The position numbers were made by a program, and so were the translations under genes. DNA of 64,000 nucleotides from Cyanidiococcus yangmingshanensis (taxonomy: Eukaryota > Rhodophyta > Bangiophyceae > Cyanidiales > Cyanidiaceae). The notes under the pieces are model-generated. The model was not told the origin of the DNA. It searched no databases and worked only from the letters and a program-made list of their open reading frames with translations. The stretch is from positions 124,001 to 188,000 of the forward strand of contig VWRR01000009.1 in assembly GCA_013995675.1 (NCBI GenBank). Direction: 5' to 3'. Each line of letters begins with the position of its first letter. The first letter of the stretch is position 1. Of this stretch, positions 54,138 to 63,644 are shown piece by piece.

Positions 54138-54731
54138 TTACTCCGCAGACTGTGATGTAGGTGCCGCCAAAACGATCGATGCAAGGTTGCTCTCTTCCAA
54201 GTAGCGTTCGTAGCAACGGCGAGCAGCCTGCATGTACTGCTCTCGTCGCGCGGTATCCTGGGTCGCACGCGCCTGCTCGGTGGCTCGTTCAAGCTCATCA
54301 ACCAAAGCTCGCAGTTCACGCGTTTTTGGCGACTCGTAGTTGTTCGAAAACGTACCCGCATAGATGCGCATGGCTCGCAATAAACGAGCCGCCTCCGAGC
54401 GCCCATTCCGCAAGTCCCAGCGCCCGCCCGCATCGCCACTTCCATTCTTGAGATCCGACTCCAGGAGAGCCAGCAGCTCCCTACCGCCCAGAATTCGTGG
54501 TGCGTACCGCTCGAACGCACGTTTCGCCGACTGGGGCGTGTAGTCGGCCCTCACACCAGGGACGCGTAACGCCGTCGCCGCCAGTATGACGCCGCATTGA
54601 GCCAACCGCTGCAGAACTAGTCGACGACTCCATTGCGGCTCAGACGTTGGCTGCGTACTCATACACATCCAACGACTGCGGAAACGGAGTACGAGCCGCC
54701 TGCTTGGCAGAGTTCTAAACTGCAAGAACAT
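54138..54731 (-). CDS. Candidate thylakoid-lumen protein with bipartite targeting
   Basis: I place the start at ATG 54731, giving 197 residues. The N-terminus is Arg/Ser-rich (plastid transit), followed by SRRLVLQRLAQCGVILAATA, a twin-arginine plus hydrophobic segment, then ALRVPGVRA-D, a typical thylakoid processing site with Ala before the cut. The mature 130 residues are helical with YAPRILGGRELLALLESD, and read like a small four-helix bundle as in PsbQ-like lumen proteins, although I cannot assign it to PsbQ' or another named family. The targeting layout strongly suggests Tat-dependent import into the thylakoid lumen. Confidence 0.6.
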   Translation of the reverse strand: MFLQFRTLPSRRLVLRFRSRWMCMSTQPTSEPQWSRRLVLQRLAQCGVILAATALRVPGVRADYTPQSAKRAFERYAPRILGGRELLALLESDLKNGSGDAGGRWDLRNGRSEAARLLRAMRIYAGTFSNNYESPKTRELRALVDELERATEQARATQDTARREQYMQAARRCYERYLEESNLASIVLAAPTSQSAE

Positions 54732-55538
54732 GTCGTCGACTGAACAGAGCACACGGTGCACAACCGGACAGTAGTATGGAGCGTCTATATGGAAGGGCCG
54801 CCCTTTGTTCGAGCGCGCGAGAGGTCTCGGCTCGATCGCTCGCGGACCAAGACGGACTGGGTCCGAGGAATCGCTGTCTCAGCGCTGCTATCAGCCTCGA
54901 TGAATGATTCTGATCATCATGAATGAGATACGTGGGAGAGAGTAAAGATTCACGGATATAGACGATTCTGATCATCATGAATGAGATACGTGGGAGAGAG
55001 TAAAGATTCACGGATATAGACGATTCTGATCATTATGAATGAGATACGTGGGAGAGAGTAAAGATTCACGGATATAAACGATTCTGATGCTGAAGTGTAT
55101 GTGATCAGCCTTGTATGATTCTAGTTGTGTTCATCATAAACTGATATATGTCACGTACATGCAGTTGTAAAAAGAGAGGTATGCAGGCAGCGCAGTCCTA
55201 TACCGAACGTGCCAGTGTCCACGGCCATGTCGACAGCTGTGCAGCACACAGCAGGACCTTACTGGTTGCAGTCGTGACTAATGTGATTCTGGCAATTTTA
55301 TCGGGCAATGGAAAAATTTCTGGATAGATCCGCGTACCATATGTTGCCTATCGTTGCTCGAGTTTAGGTTCAGTGACCTTTATCCGAGTCATTGGCGACT
55401 CGGGATGCGTCCCGTATCAGTCGGAGACACCGAGCAGGATCGATCGTGCGGTCGGCTCCGTCGAGGTCGGCGTCACTTCGAAGCGCGACGGCAACGTTTC
55501 AACTTGGCCTCGTGCGAGCACCGAAGCACCACCTATCT
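54732..55538. other. Divergent intergenic with 58-bp repeats
   Basis: The region upstream of the lumen-protein gene and FtsY. It holds the 58-bp tandem repeat; the rest shows no gene. Confidence 0.35.
54906..55088. repeat. 58-bp tandem repeat, three copies
   Basis: Units start at 54906, 54964 and 55022, with a nine-base remnant at 55080. Each contains GAATGAGATACGTGGGAGAG and AAAGATTCACGGATATA. The copies are nearly identical (CATCATGAA versus CATTATGAA in the third). The repeat is AT-richer than the neighbouring genes and lies in a divergent promoter region. Confidence 0.95.
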
Positions 55539-56822
55539 ATGGTTGGGATCCATATACCGGCCTTTTTGGTATTTTCATGGAGCCATTCGTTTGGCTCAAG
55601 TCGTTCTATGGCTGTTGGAAGGGCATCGGTGGGGTTTCATTCCACCACAGTTGGTTTGCGTAAGCCGAGACGGCCAGCGGGCTTGTTCGCGCTACGAGCA
55701 GGAATGTTTGATTTTCTGCGTAACTTTGGTGAACAAGCACGACAGGAGCAGCTTGCGCTCTTGAAGGCAATGAAAGAAGGTACGTTCATGGACTATGTGC
55801 GAGATAAGGCTGCTCGAGACACTGCGCAGGTGCGGGCGTTTCGCGACGGCTTGAGCAAAACTCGAGAGCAGCTCAGTCGAGAGATCGAGGCCATTGTCGA
55901 GCGGAACATGGGGAGACTCGACCAAGTCGACCAGGCCATGAAAGAGATTGAGAACGTGCTTTTAGGTGCTGACCTTGGAGTTGGGGTTGTCGACCGGCTC
56001 ATACAGGACCTGCGGCGGGATGTTGCGCAGAAGCGGCTGCGCAGCGGCGTTCAAGTCCGAGCCTCGCTCGCTGCCTCGTTGTTGTCGCTATTGACGCAGG
56101 CCCAGACCGAGGCAGAAAAACGTGTGCAGGCGGAACGAATATCTGCGGAGCGTATGAGTGGCAGTCCTGCTTGCGAGGTTTTGCTTCTCGTCGGCACCAA
56201 TGGACACGGGAAAACAACATCCGCTGCCAAATTGGCCTACCGGCTGCGCACACAAGACAAGAAAAAAGTCCTCTTGGTAGCCGCGGACACGTTTCGGGCA
56301 GCAGCCGTCGAACAACTCGCAGAATGGGCACGACGTGCAGGTGTCGATATTGCGGTGCCACTCGAGAACCAGAAGAACGCCGCCTCGGTCGCGTTTGATG
56401 CCCTCAAACGGGCTACAGATGAGCGCTACGATGTGGTCATCATTGATACGAGTGGCCGTCTGCATACGAATGAGAACTTAATGGATGAAATGAAAAAACT
56501 CCGTCGCGTGGTGGAGCGCCAGGTCCAGGGCCCGGTCACGGAATGCCTGTTGGTACTCGATGCACCCTCTGGGCGAAATGCCGTCACGGCAGCTCGCCAA
56601 TGGCTCAAGGACGTGCAAGTATCCGGCCTGGTCTTGACCAAACTGGATGGGACTGCCCGAGCTGGCTTTGTCGTAAGCGTCGTGCAAGAGCTTGGCATTC
56701 CAGTGAAGTTTGTCGGCGTTGGAGAGACGCTCAACGATTTGCGGGACTTTGATCCGGTGGCTTACATAGACGGATTGCTACTCAGCGACGCAACGGCAAT
56801 GGCTCAAAGAACAGCGCCCTGA
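55539..56822 (+). CDS. FTSY: FtsY, plastid-type SRP receptor GTPase
   Basis: The open frame extends upstream of 55539 without an ATG; from this ATG it codes 427 residues (a second ATG at 55608 is equally possible). The start is Ser/Arg-rich with a transit-like end (GLRKPRRPAGLFALRAG). The helical N domain follows, then the SRP-GTPase G domain: P-loop LLVGTNGHGKTTSAAKLA, LLVAADTFRAAAVEQLAEWA, VVIIDTSGRLHTN, LVLTKLDGTARAGFVV and GVGETLNDLRDFDP. The GETLNDL-x-x-FD ending is the FtsY rather than SRP54 form, and there is no M domain. Plastid FtsY is the thylakoid receptor for cpSRP54 in membrane insertion of light-harvesting and plastid-encoded proteins. The frame is intact. Confidence 0.9.
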   Translation: MVGIHIPAFLVFSWSHSFGSSRSMAVGRASVGFHSTTVGLRKPRRPAGLFALRAGMFDFLRNFGEQARQEQLALLKAMKEGTFMDYVRDKAARDTAQVRAFRDGLSKTREQLSREIEAIVERNMGRLDQVDQAMKEIENVLLGADLGVGVVDRLIQDLRRDVAQKRLRSGVQVRASLAASLLSLLTQAQTEAEKRVQAERISAERMSGSPACEVLLLVGTNGHGKTTSAAKLAYRLRTQDKKKVLLVAADTFRAAAVEQLAEWARRAGVDIAVPLENQKNAASVAFDALKRATDERYDVVIIDTSGRLHTNENLMDEMKKLRRVVERQVQGPVTECLLVLDAPSGRNAVTAARQWLKDVQVSGLVLTKLDGTARAGFVVSVVQELGIPVKFVGVGETLNDLRDFDPVAYIDGLLLSDATAMAQRTAP

Positions 56823-57017
56823 AGGAAATGATCTGCACAGGTTGCTTTGCTAGTGAACGCTCTCGAGTTGTGGCCGATGCAATCTTGAGCGCCTGTGGAA
56901 CACCGGCTTACAGAACGCCGCGCATTTTCCGCTGATCATGGGATTGCGCAGCGCGTCTGCGCTGAATATGCGATGAAGCGCTACCCAACCGAGTTGAGGC
57001 TGGTCATCATGGGCGCT

Positions 57018-58421
57018 TTACATCTGTGGGGAGGGCTCGGCATGAGCGCCCGGCTTGGATGCTCGCGATGCGCGAATTACTTGGGCCAGTTGTCGTTCCA
57101 TTCTCTGGTGTAGCACTCCAATGCGACGACTTCGCTCGCCCTCACTTTTCTGCACGAGTGTCTCGAGTCGTTTCAGACGTTCCATATGTCGTTGCAAGTG
57201 GCGCATGCGGCGCTCAATGGAAGGATAGCGACCGCAGAATGACTGGGGATGGTGTTGCGATTGCTCGCGCTGGGTCGTCATGGAGACCTCGGACGCGTTA
57301 TCGGCAACGCTCAGAGTGCTGGTCACTGCCCCAATTTTCGCTCGATGGAGCAGCTCCAACATCGCGTGCGGATCGAGTCCTACCCGAGCCAGCATCATGG
57401 CAGCGATGAGGTCAGCTTCGAACTCGTTCTGGCGCTGCACAGGACGCATGCAGAGGGTCACCAGAGGCGCCCGGAATCGATGCAGCGTGTCGACGACCCA
57501 TCGAGCGGCCTCGGCAGAGCCTCCTTGCCAACGAGCGGCCAAAGGCGCAGGTGTAATCATGTTTAGGAGACACCGTGGTCTCCAGGCGCTTACCGGAACT
57601 GCACCGTAGAAGAGCGTGCTGAGCGCCTCGGCAGCATGATTCGCAATGCCGTGTGCCAGCGAATGGGACAAGGCGGCTGGTACCAAGCTTGGATCTATCC
57701 GGGGAGACACGTAAATGTCAAGAATCGTGCTGGAGCTGGCGTCGGGAGGAGATCCCTCGAAACGATGTACACATCGAGTCGCGAAAAGCGGACCGTCGTC
57801 TACGGCCATAACGAACTCGGGCTCTGGTCCTGCACTCGTCACCATTGACTCGGGCTCCAAATGAACCTGTGCTTGTGTATTCGGTGGTAGGCCGGGTGCT
57901 TCGAGCAAAACCTGCAGCACTGTCTCGGCGTATACTCGCACGGAGTCATGACACTTGTCCGATGGACGTGCAGGTGTTTGCATTCGAGACTGCTGTTCAT
58001 CCGTCCCAGCAACATCAAAGGAGAGCGCGTGCAGACGACGCTGCATTCGATACGTAAAGGGAACGAATGTATAGAGCGAAAAGTCAGGTTGAAGTGTCGC
58101 TAACCAGGTGAGTGCGCTCGTCGCCCCCGCGATCACAGCGTACGCGAACGTTGTGATACGCACCAGTCGCTGCAACGATGGTACGATAAACTTCACCGAG
58201 TCTCGCAATTTTTTCGAGAAAGGTGAAAGGGAGAGCCAGCGACCTGGATCAACAGTTGCGATCACTCCCGCATGTCTCTGAAACGGACCAGGAACTGGCT
58301 CACCTGATCGCCGAGAAAGACGAGGTTCCGTCATCACAGTCGATAAGCGCGTTCGACAAGGCAGTACACATACCCAGATGTGACTTGTAGAGGAGGTCTC
58401 CACCGAACGAGGAGGCGTCAT
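57018..58421 (-). CDS. M48-family (OMA1-like) protein lacking catalytic Glu
   Basis: The intact 467-residue frame starts at ATG 58421. An Arg/Ser-rich N-terminus leads to a membrane segment (TFAYAVIAGATSALTWLATL, about residues 91-110), then a domain laid out as in OMA1-type M48 metallopeptidases. Where the zinc motif HExxH is expected, the sequence is HSLAH (residues 253-257, 57651-57665), within SLVPAALSHSLAHGIANHAA. Both His are kept but the catalytic Glu is Ser. The downstream zinc ligand is present in QNEFEADLIAAMMLARVGLD, and the usual P-S-x-x-x-R end appears as YPSIERRMRHL. Zinc binding may persist without normal proteolysis. The intact frame argues for a functional pseudoprotease over decay. 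Confidence 0.8.
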   Translation of the reverse strand: MTPPRSVETSSTSHIWVCVLPCRTRLSTVMTEPRLSRRSGEPVPGPFQRHAGVIATVDPGRWLSLSPFSKKLRDSVKFIVPSLQRLVRITTFAYAVIAGATSALTWLATLQPDFSLYTFVPFTYRMQRRLHALSFDVAGTDEQQSRMQTPARPSDKCHDSVRVYAETVLQVLLEAPGLPPNTQAQVHLEPESMVTSAGPEPEFVMAVDDGPLFATRCVHRFEGSPPDASSSTILDIYVSPRIDPSLVPAALSHSLAHGIANHAAEALSTLFYGAVPVSAWRPRCLLNMITPAPLAARWQGGSAEAARWVVDTLHRFRAPLVTLCMRPVQRQNEFEADLIAAMMLARVGLDPHAMLELLHRAKIGAVTSTLSVADNASEVSMTTQREQSQHHPQSFCGRYPSIERRMRHLQRHMERLKRLETLVQKSEGERSRRIGVLHQRMERQLAQVIRASRASKPGAHAEPSPQM

Positions 58422-58792
58422 CGATAGGGCAACGTCCTCGGAACTAACCTGCCCCTTGAGGTATTCACGTAAAAATATTCTGAGCTTTTTTAGATCGGTT
58501 CTCTATTTCCCAATTACGTGCTCAACGTTGGTAGTCATCGAAGAATCTTCAAGCGCCAACTTGACAAACAAACAAGTTGATGTTGATCAACAACGTACGT
58601 TATCGCAAGGTTTATAATGGTTGATGGCTTGACAAGTTGGCCTTTGAACGCTCCCGGCGCGCCCCAACTAGTTCGCGGTCTCGTCCCTGTGGCCTCGAAA
58701 CAGACTAGAACTGGCGCTGTTTTCCGATAGGTACATCTTTGTATCTGAAGCACTCTTTTCAATAACCATTCTTTGGGTTGTGATTGGATACG
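58422..58792. other. Divergent intergenic M48 / zeta-COP
   Basis: About 370 bases with both promoters. AT-richer patches near 58470-58510 and 58560-58620 are visible; no gene. Confidence 0.3.
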
Positions 58793-59410
58793 ATGCCTGT
58801 TCAGCAACCAAAAGCGCTAGCGTTCCTGGTCCAGAGTGTTCGAGGGTCGCGTTTGCTCGCTCGCTTCTACGACCAAGGCCTTTACACCGATGAGCGGTCG
58901 AAAAAAGCGTTTGAAGAGCGACTGCACCAGATGTGGCGGACTGCTGGAAGCACCGACATGGCTTCAGAGAGCGCCTGGACCGCAGGGCTGGATGCAGGCG
59001 CGTTCTCAGCAGCGGGTACTGCGCTCGCGCTCCTCGGTGACAACGATGTTCTCGTGAGCGGCAACCAAGTGGTGTTGTATCGGCCCGGCGTTGACCTATG
59101 TTTTCTGCTGGTGACGTTGGCCACAGAAAATGAGGTCATCTTCTCGCAAGTATTGAGCTGTCTCACAAACGCGCTCGGTGCACTCGTCGGAGAGCTGAGC
59201 GAGTTCAATATCCTGCGGAACTACGAGGCGCTCTTGTTGGTTGTCGATGAAGTGTTCGATGACTCGGGCGCGATTCTCGAACTTGATCCAGTTGAAGTAC
59301 GAGAACGGATCATGCCAGTCTTACCGCGAACCTTCAGTGTTGGTGATCAGAGCTTTAGTGAAGCGCTTCATCAGGCCAAGGCCACACTAACCCGGACGCT
59401 CCTGAAGTAA
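58793..59410 (+). CDS. COPZ: Coatomer subunit zeta
   Basis: The intact frame from ATG 58793 codes 205 residues. The longin-type fold of zeta-COP is visible: LLARFYDQGLYTDERSKKAF (yeast and human have a similar YYD...KAFE), then GNQVVLYRPGVDLCFLLVTL, the conserved strand with YRPG-x-DL, NEVIFSQVLSCLTNALGALV, and LLLVVDEVFDDSGAILELDP, the diagnostic end VDE-x-x-D-x-G-x-I-L-E-x-DP. The C-terminus is helical. Zeta-COP pairs with gamma-COP in the coatomer F-subcomplex of COPI vesicles at the Golgi. An Ala/Gly-rich insert near residues 60-75 is longer than usual. Confidence 0.9.
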   Translation: MPVQQPKALAFLVQSVRGSRLLARFYDQGLYTDERSKKAFEERLHQMWRTAGSTDMASESAWTAGLDAGAFSAAGTALALLGDNDVLVSGNQVVLYRPGVDLCFLLVTLATENEVIFSQVLSCLTNALGALVGELSEFNILRNYEALLLVVDEVFDDSGAILELDPVEVRERIMPVLPRTFSVGDQSFSEALHQAKATLTRTLLK

Positions 59411-60731
59411 CGAGTGACGCTGTTTGGCATCGACATGGAGCCGGCATGTTCGGCCTGCACCTACGCGTCCACCATGAGGCGACTAAAGAATGACTTTGAG
59501 TTGTGCTGCGGCTTACATTGGCGCCTCGACAGGAGACATCGCCTCCTCAATGATCCGAAGAAGGATCACTGACGAAATGAACGAGGCGAGGGACAGCATC
59601 CGATACTTTTCAGTAGCCACGCGCTTATGTGAGCTGGAGGCGACGCTGAAGACGCGTACCTGGCTTTGCTAGCTGGAATGGGTCGTCATGCACGGAGTTT
59701 GTGGCCAGTCTTGGTACTCGATTTGTCGATGATGTTGATTGGTCCATGTAGGCTTTATCATGAGGCGTCTGATGATCGACTGTTGTGGACACTGATAGGA
59801 CCGTGCTCGCACCGGATGGGTCTCGCTCAAGGACGAAACCAAAGCGCTGCATTGTGTCGAGGTATGGAGTCTACGCTGGTCCATCCTCGATCTGCGACAA
59901 GATGTATAAGGTGTTGCGCGTCCTCCTCCAAGCCATGCCTGGCATACACTTCATACAAGAGGGCACGGTATCGCACACGTTGTGACCCTTGCAGGTGTTG
60001 TAGTGGTGCGGCGCAAGTACACTTTTCTGCACGCTGCCCCAGAACAGATGCAACATGATGTTTCGACCGCGGCTTGTCTTTCGCGAGCCAAAGCGGCAGC
60101 GCCTAGAGGCACGGACGGACCTGGCCCTCGGATCACTACTCAAGGACGAAAGCTTGGTCCCTATGTCAATCGTTGTTTGCGAAACGAACGTTGCTCCAAA
60201 GACCTGATCCCGATTTTGTACTCTGCATCCGCAGATGGCACGTTGAGGAATTTCAGACGACGTGATGGTCATCGAAGAGGCCTAGACCGGAGACAGAGAG
60301 CGTGCACTCGGTCAGGATCCTCAGCGAGTCACCACCGTCATGACAAGGCGTTCGGTTGCTCAAGCGTCGCTCCCGAGCAGGCACGGACTGGTGGTCGCTC
60401 GAAGCAGCATATTGATGTTGGTTTGATCATCGACGCTCCTTTGGCATACGCGTTCAAGACCACGTCGAGGTCTCGCATCATCACGCTGCGGGTAGCCGAA
60501 CCTCCAAGCAGCACACGGCTTTCATAGGACGACGATAAATGTGCTTGTTCAAGTTGGCTGAGTGATCAAACACAGATGCTCGTTACAAATCAGGAACTGG
60601 CAATATACACAAAGGCTATTCCGGTCACTGGTTTAGAGCAGCATGATGTGCGCGTTTACGTCGTCAGCAACGGATATCGAGCCTATGGTGGATGCGCAGC
60701 GGGAGGTTCTTGAACTGTTCTGATTGCTACC
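59411..60731. other. Long intergenic region, no gene assigned
   Basis: A 1.3-kb stretch. Coding-like fragments exist (plus 59982-60527; a plus frame from ATG 60058; a 45-codon frame 60576-60713), but none has motifs and frames change often. I found no tRNA-like TTC loop. Confidence 0.3.
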
Positions 60732-61335
60732 TCAATGCACATGATGATGCGACTTGCGTCGCTTTAATGGGGACTCCATCGAACACAGCCATGATCGAGC
60801 CATTCGAACCAGGTGCTGGTCTGGACCCTGTTCTTGCAAACGTTGCCGTTTGGTGCTGAAAAAGGCAGCAAAGGTCATATGCGGCGTCGTTCCACGGGTG
60901 ACGTACCAACCCTGGCGCAACACCTCCAGCGTCAGCTCTGCGATTGTCATTGGCCGACCGCCTGCTCGTTTCAAAGCAGCCATGATGGCCACAACGGCAC
61001 CAGCGTTTCCTCTCTCGTATTTTTCATACTCTTCGCGTACTTGCGCGAGTGAATCAATGTATTCGCCACTCCGACCCTGGATAAGGGGAATGTCTCCTCG
61101 TGCCTTTGCTTCGCTGAATGCGCGCTGCACCCTCCCGAATGGCCTGACGAAGTGCTTTCTCAAAGCCTGCTGAACCTGCTTCAAGTCCGTGTGCCTTTGG
61201 CAATGCGAGGACGTTTGGTCCTGGTTGCTGGGCCTTTCGCTCAGTCCGACTTGATGGCGGACGGCATCCTCGAGTTGTATTCCGAGGCAGCGTCTCCTCG
61301 ATACGTGTTGTTTGGGACTCAGTCCATGGATGCAT
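60732..61335 (-). CDS. HARE-HTH-like domain protein, split across two frames
   Basis: The first frame can start at ATG 61335 (the open frame extends up to 61527) and reaches FEKALRQAIREGAARIQ; after a one-base shift near 61110 the next frame continues with SEAKARGDIPLIQGRSGEYI and EEYEKYERGNAGAVVAI. It ends in a winged-helix-like part: RPMTIAELTLEVLRQGWYVT and RGTTPHMTFAAFFST, resembling the HARE-HTH module of ASXL, HB1 and restriction enzymes, which is thought to read modified DNA or chromatin. A basic tail (SPLKRRKSHHHVH) ends it. It lies 109 bases below the ADD-finger gene on the same strand, so both could belong to one chromatin locus or even one gene. The domain assignment is by eye. Confidence 0.5.
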
Positions 61336-61444
61336 CGGTGGCGACAACCATTTGCTGCACGATGCACAAGAGATGAGCCGCTCGCTCCATCGATACCAGT
61401 CGGAATGGACCTCCGAATAATCTGCAGTTTTCGAAACCGCGCAA

Positions 61445-63397
61445 CTAAACGGACAGGTTCGACACTGTACGGCTCGAAGCGGTACGAAGGATTGCGACTG
61501 GGGATGCCTCACGCTCCTGAGAGACATTGTTTTGTTCGGTTTGTTGGCGTTCTAACTCCTCGTTCTCGTCGAGAAATGGATTCGGATGAATTTCACAAGG
61601 CACGGCACCAAGCCAGGGAATGCTGTCCGCAATAGGATCCGGCAGCCGGAAGGAGTGTGCTTGTAACCAGCTCGCTAGGCAGACCGGAGACGGCTCGCTA
61701 GGCAGGTAGCGTCCTGTCACCCGGTCAAAATGCCGTGGGCAGTACCAGATACGTCTCTTTGTTGGGAGCGCACCCTCTTCCAACAGCGGCTCCCTCGAAA
61801 GACAACTCACACACGTGGCATGGTAGACCTTGCCACAGCCGTGCACGTCGCAGATCTGAAGCCGCTCGTCCGGATTCCCTGCTCTACCGCAACGAAAGCA
61901 TATCGTTCCGTAGGGATTCCAGAGATCATCCCAGTTGAAAGAGATCGCATCGAGCACATCGTTTCGAACAGGCAACCGCACGGAGCCTGGTGCATCTACT
62001 TGGGTCAGGGATGACCATGCGAGCGCCACGAGCGACTCCCTCAGGGCCACGCACAGCATACCGTAAAGTCGATGCCAGTCGACATCTTCCGCTGACTCGG
62101 AGGCCACAACACCGGTCATCCGAGTTGTTGTTGTTGCTCGCTGCGCTGGACCATTTGGATAACGCTTGAGGATCTCCTCCGCTCGCTCGTTTAGTCGTAG
62201 CGGTTCGATTGCCCAGCGGTCGCCATATCGAGCTCGATGTGGTTGCTGCATGAGCAACGCCACAGCCTGTCCCCGAATCTTTTCCATAAAAGCCAAGACA
62301 CTCGCGTAATGTTCGTGTTCGCTTTGAATACTTGGCCACCCGCTAACAGAGGCGGTCTCTAGAACCTGACGCACGCAGCTCCCCAGACAAGGTCTCGCCT
62401 CCTGGGGCACCAGGTAGGATCGACACCATCTCCACCAGGCATCCCATTCCGTCGCACTGTATTGTTCACGAAACGCAATCCATAGCGATAGCCTGTCCGT
62501 ATCTGATGACTGGATATGCTCCTCCAGCCAGTGTTCAAAGGCTTTCCGAAGGCGATGTTCGCGTCGACAGAGCGGACAGAGCCAAACCCGAGAGGGTAAC
62601 GCCCAGACTCGTTCATCGAGCGGTGCGTCCTTCATTCTAGCCAGTAAAATTTCGTTCAATCTCTTCAAGACTTGACGACCTGCTTGACCCAGAACGCCTG
62701 GTGGCGCACGTCGCTCACCTAGAGTGTTCCCGAAACAGCGCCCACAAAAGGCCTGAGAACAGCGCTGACATCGCACAAGGCGCGTACTGACATCTGCACA
62801 GACAGCACAACTTGAATCAGCGTCCTCTATTGTTTGATCGCTTAAACAGGCTTTCTCCGGTCCTGCACTTTGGCGAACTTGCTGCAGATCGTGCAAAACT
62901 TGGCGACAAGGTGCACACAGCCAGACCTGGGGCCAGCGTCGACCCAGCACGGGGTGCACAAGTACTCGTTCATCCACATCGTTTGCAGCAACTAACGGTG
63001 ATTCACAATAAGAACACACACCGTGTCGCATAACGCTGGTCATGGATGTCTGCAGGGCGCTCTCAAAGCGAGCCACTACGTTCCCGCGTGTTCCTTGTCG
63101 AGCTGGGTGTCGCTGGCTCTTCAGACGCTCCGCTGATACCCATTCATCACTCGTATACAGCTCCGACCAGTAGCTGACTCGTCCGAGGCAATGATCAGTC
63201 ACTTTCGTGCGCAGCGATGGTGATCGGCGCCAAGCTACAGACAGTGAGAGTATCCAGGTCGAGAGAACACACCGTATGAACGATGCGCTCAGCGGGCCGT
63301 TCTGTTCAGGTGAGACTTGTTCGATCCATTGATGCAGTTCGGTGCAAGGTTTATACACGAGGCAACTTCTGGCTGCAAGTCTGCCTTTTCTTTTCAT
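61445..63397 (-). CDS. ADD (ATRX/DNMT3-type) and PHD-like zinc-finger protein
   Basis: The intact frame from ATG 63397 codes 650 residues. An ATRX-like ADD module is readable: CSYCESPLV (about residue 128), then VLVHPVLGRRWPQVWLCAPC, CAVCADVSTRLVRCQRCSQA, FCGRCFGNTLG and later VWLCPLCRREH, giving the GATA-like plus PHD cysteine order of ATRX. A second PHD-like finger near residue 525 has CFRCGRAGNPDERLQICDVH, GCGKVYHATCVSC and IWYCPRHFDR. No SNF2 helicase or methyltransferase domain is present, so it is not ATRX or DNMT3 itself. ADD domains read histone H3 tails unmethylated at K4, so a chromatin-reader role is inferred. Confidence 0.75.
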   Translation of the reverse strand: MKRKGRLAARSCLVYKPCTELHQWIEQVSPEQNGPLSASFIRCVLSTWILSLSVAWRRSPSLRTKVTDHCLGRVSYWSELYTSDEWVSAERLKSQRHPARQGTRGNVVARFESALQTSMTSVMRHGVCSYCESPLVAANDVDERVLVHPVLGRRWPQVWLCAPCRQVLHDLQQVRQSAGPEKACLSDQTIEDADSSCAVCADVSTRLVRCQRCSQAFCGRCFGNTLGERRAPPGVLGQAGRQVLKRLNEILLARMKDAPLDERVWALPSRVWLCPLCRREHRLRKAFEHWLEEHIQSSDTDRLSLWIAFREQYSATEWDAWWRWCRSYLVPQEARPCLGSCVRQVLETASVSGWPSIQSEHEHYASVLAFMEKIRGQAVALLMQQPHRARYGDRWAIEPLRLNERAEEILKRYPNGPAQRATTTTRMTGVVASESAEDVDWHRLYGMLCVALRESLVALAWSSLTQVDAPGSVRLPVRNDVLDAISFNWDDLWNPYGTICFRCGRAGNPDERLQICDVHGCGKVYHATCVSCLSREPLLEEGALPTKRRIWYCPRHFDRVTGRYLPSEPSPVCLASWLQAHSFRLPDPIADSIPWLGAVPCEIHPNPFLDENEELERQQTEQNNVSQEREASPVAILRTASSRTVSNLSV

Positions 63398-63644
63398 ACA
63401 TCTGGTCCTGTCCGAGCATGGTGTTGGTTCTCGATATCCAGCGAGATGATGCCAGCGCTCCTAGCAACTGTCGTCGGCAGCGCTCGCTGCAGGTCTACTG
63501 CTTCTTCCTGGGTTCGTGCTCTCCAGAATAATCCAGGATCGCTTTAGAAGGACTGATTGACCCCGATATAGAATCACTCCATGATGTCGTGGAGACGGTG
63601 CCGCCAGTTGTGTATGCTGCTGGGTTCAACGTCGGTTCCGCTGA
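63398..63644. other. Intergenic between NUDIX and ADD genes
   Basis: A short spacer on the promoter side of the ADD gene and the 3' side of the NUDIX gene; no gene seen. Confidence 0.3.
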
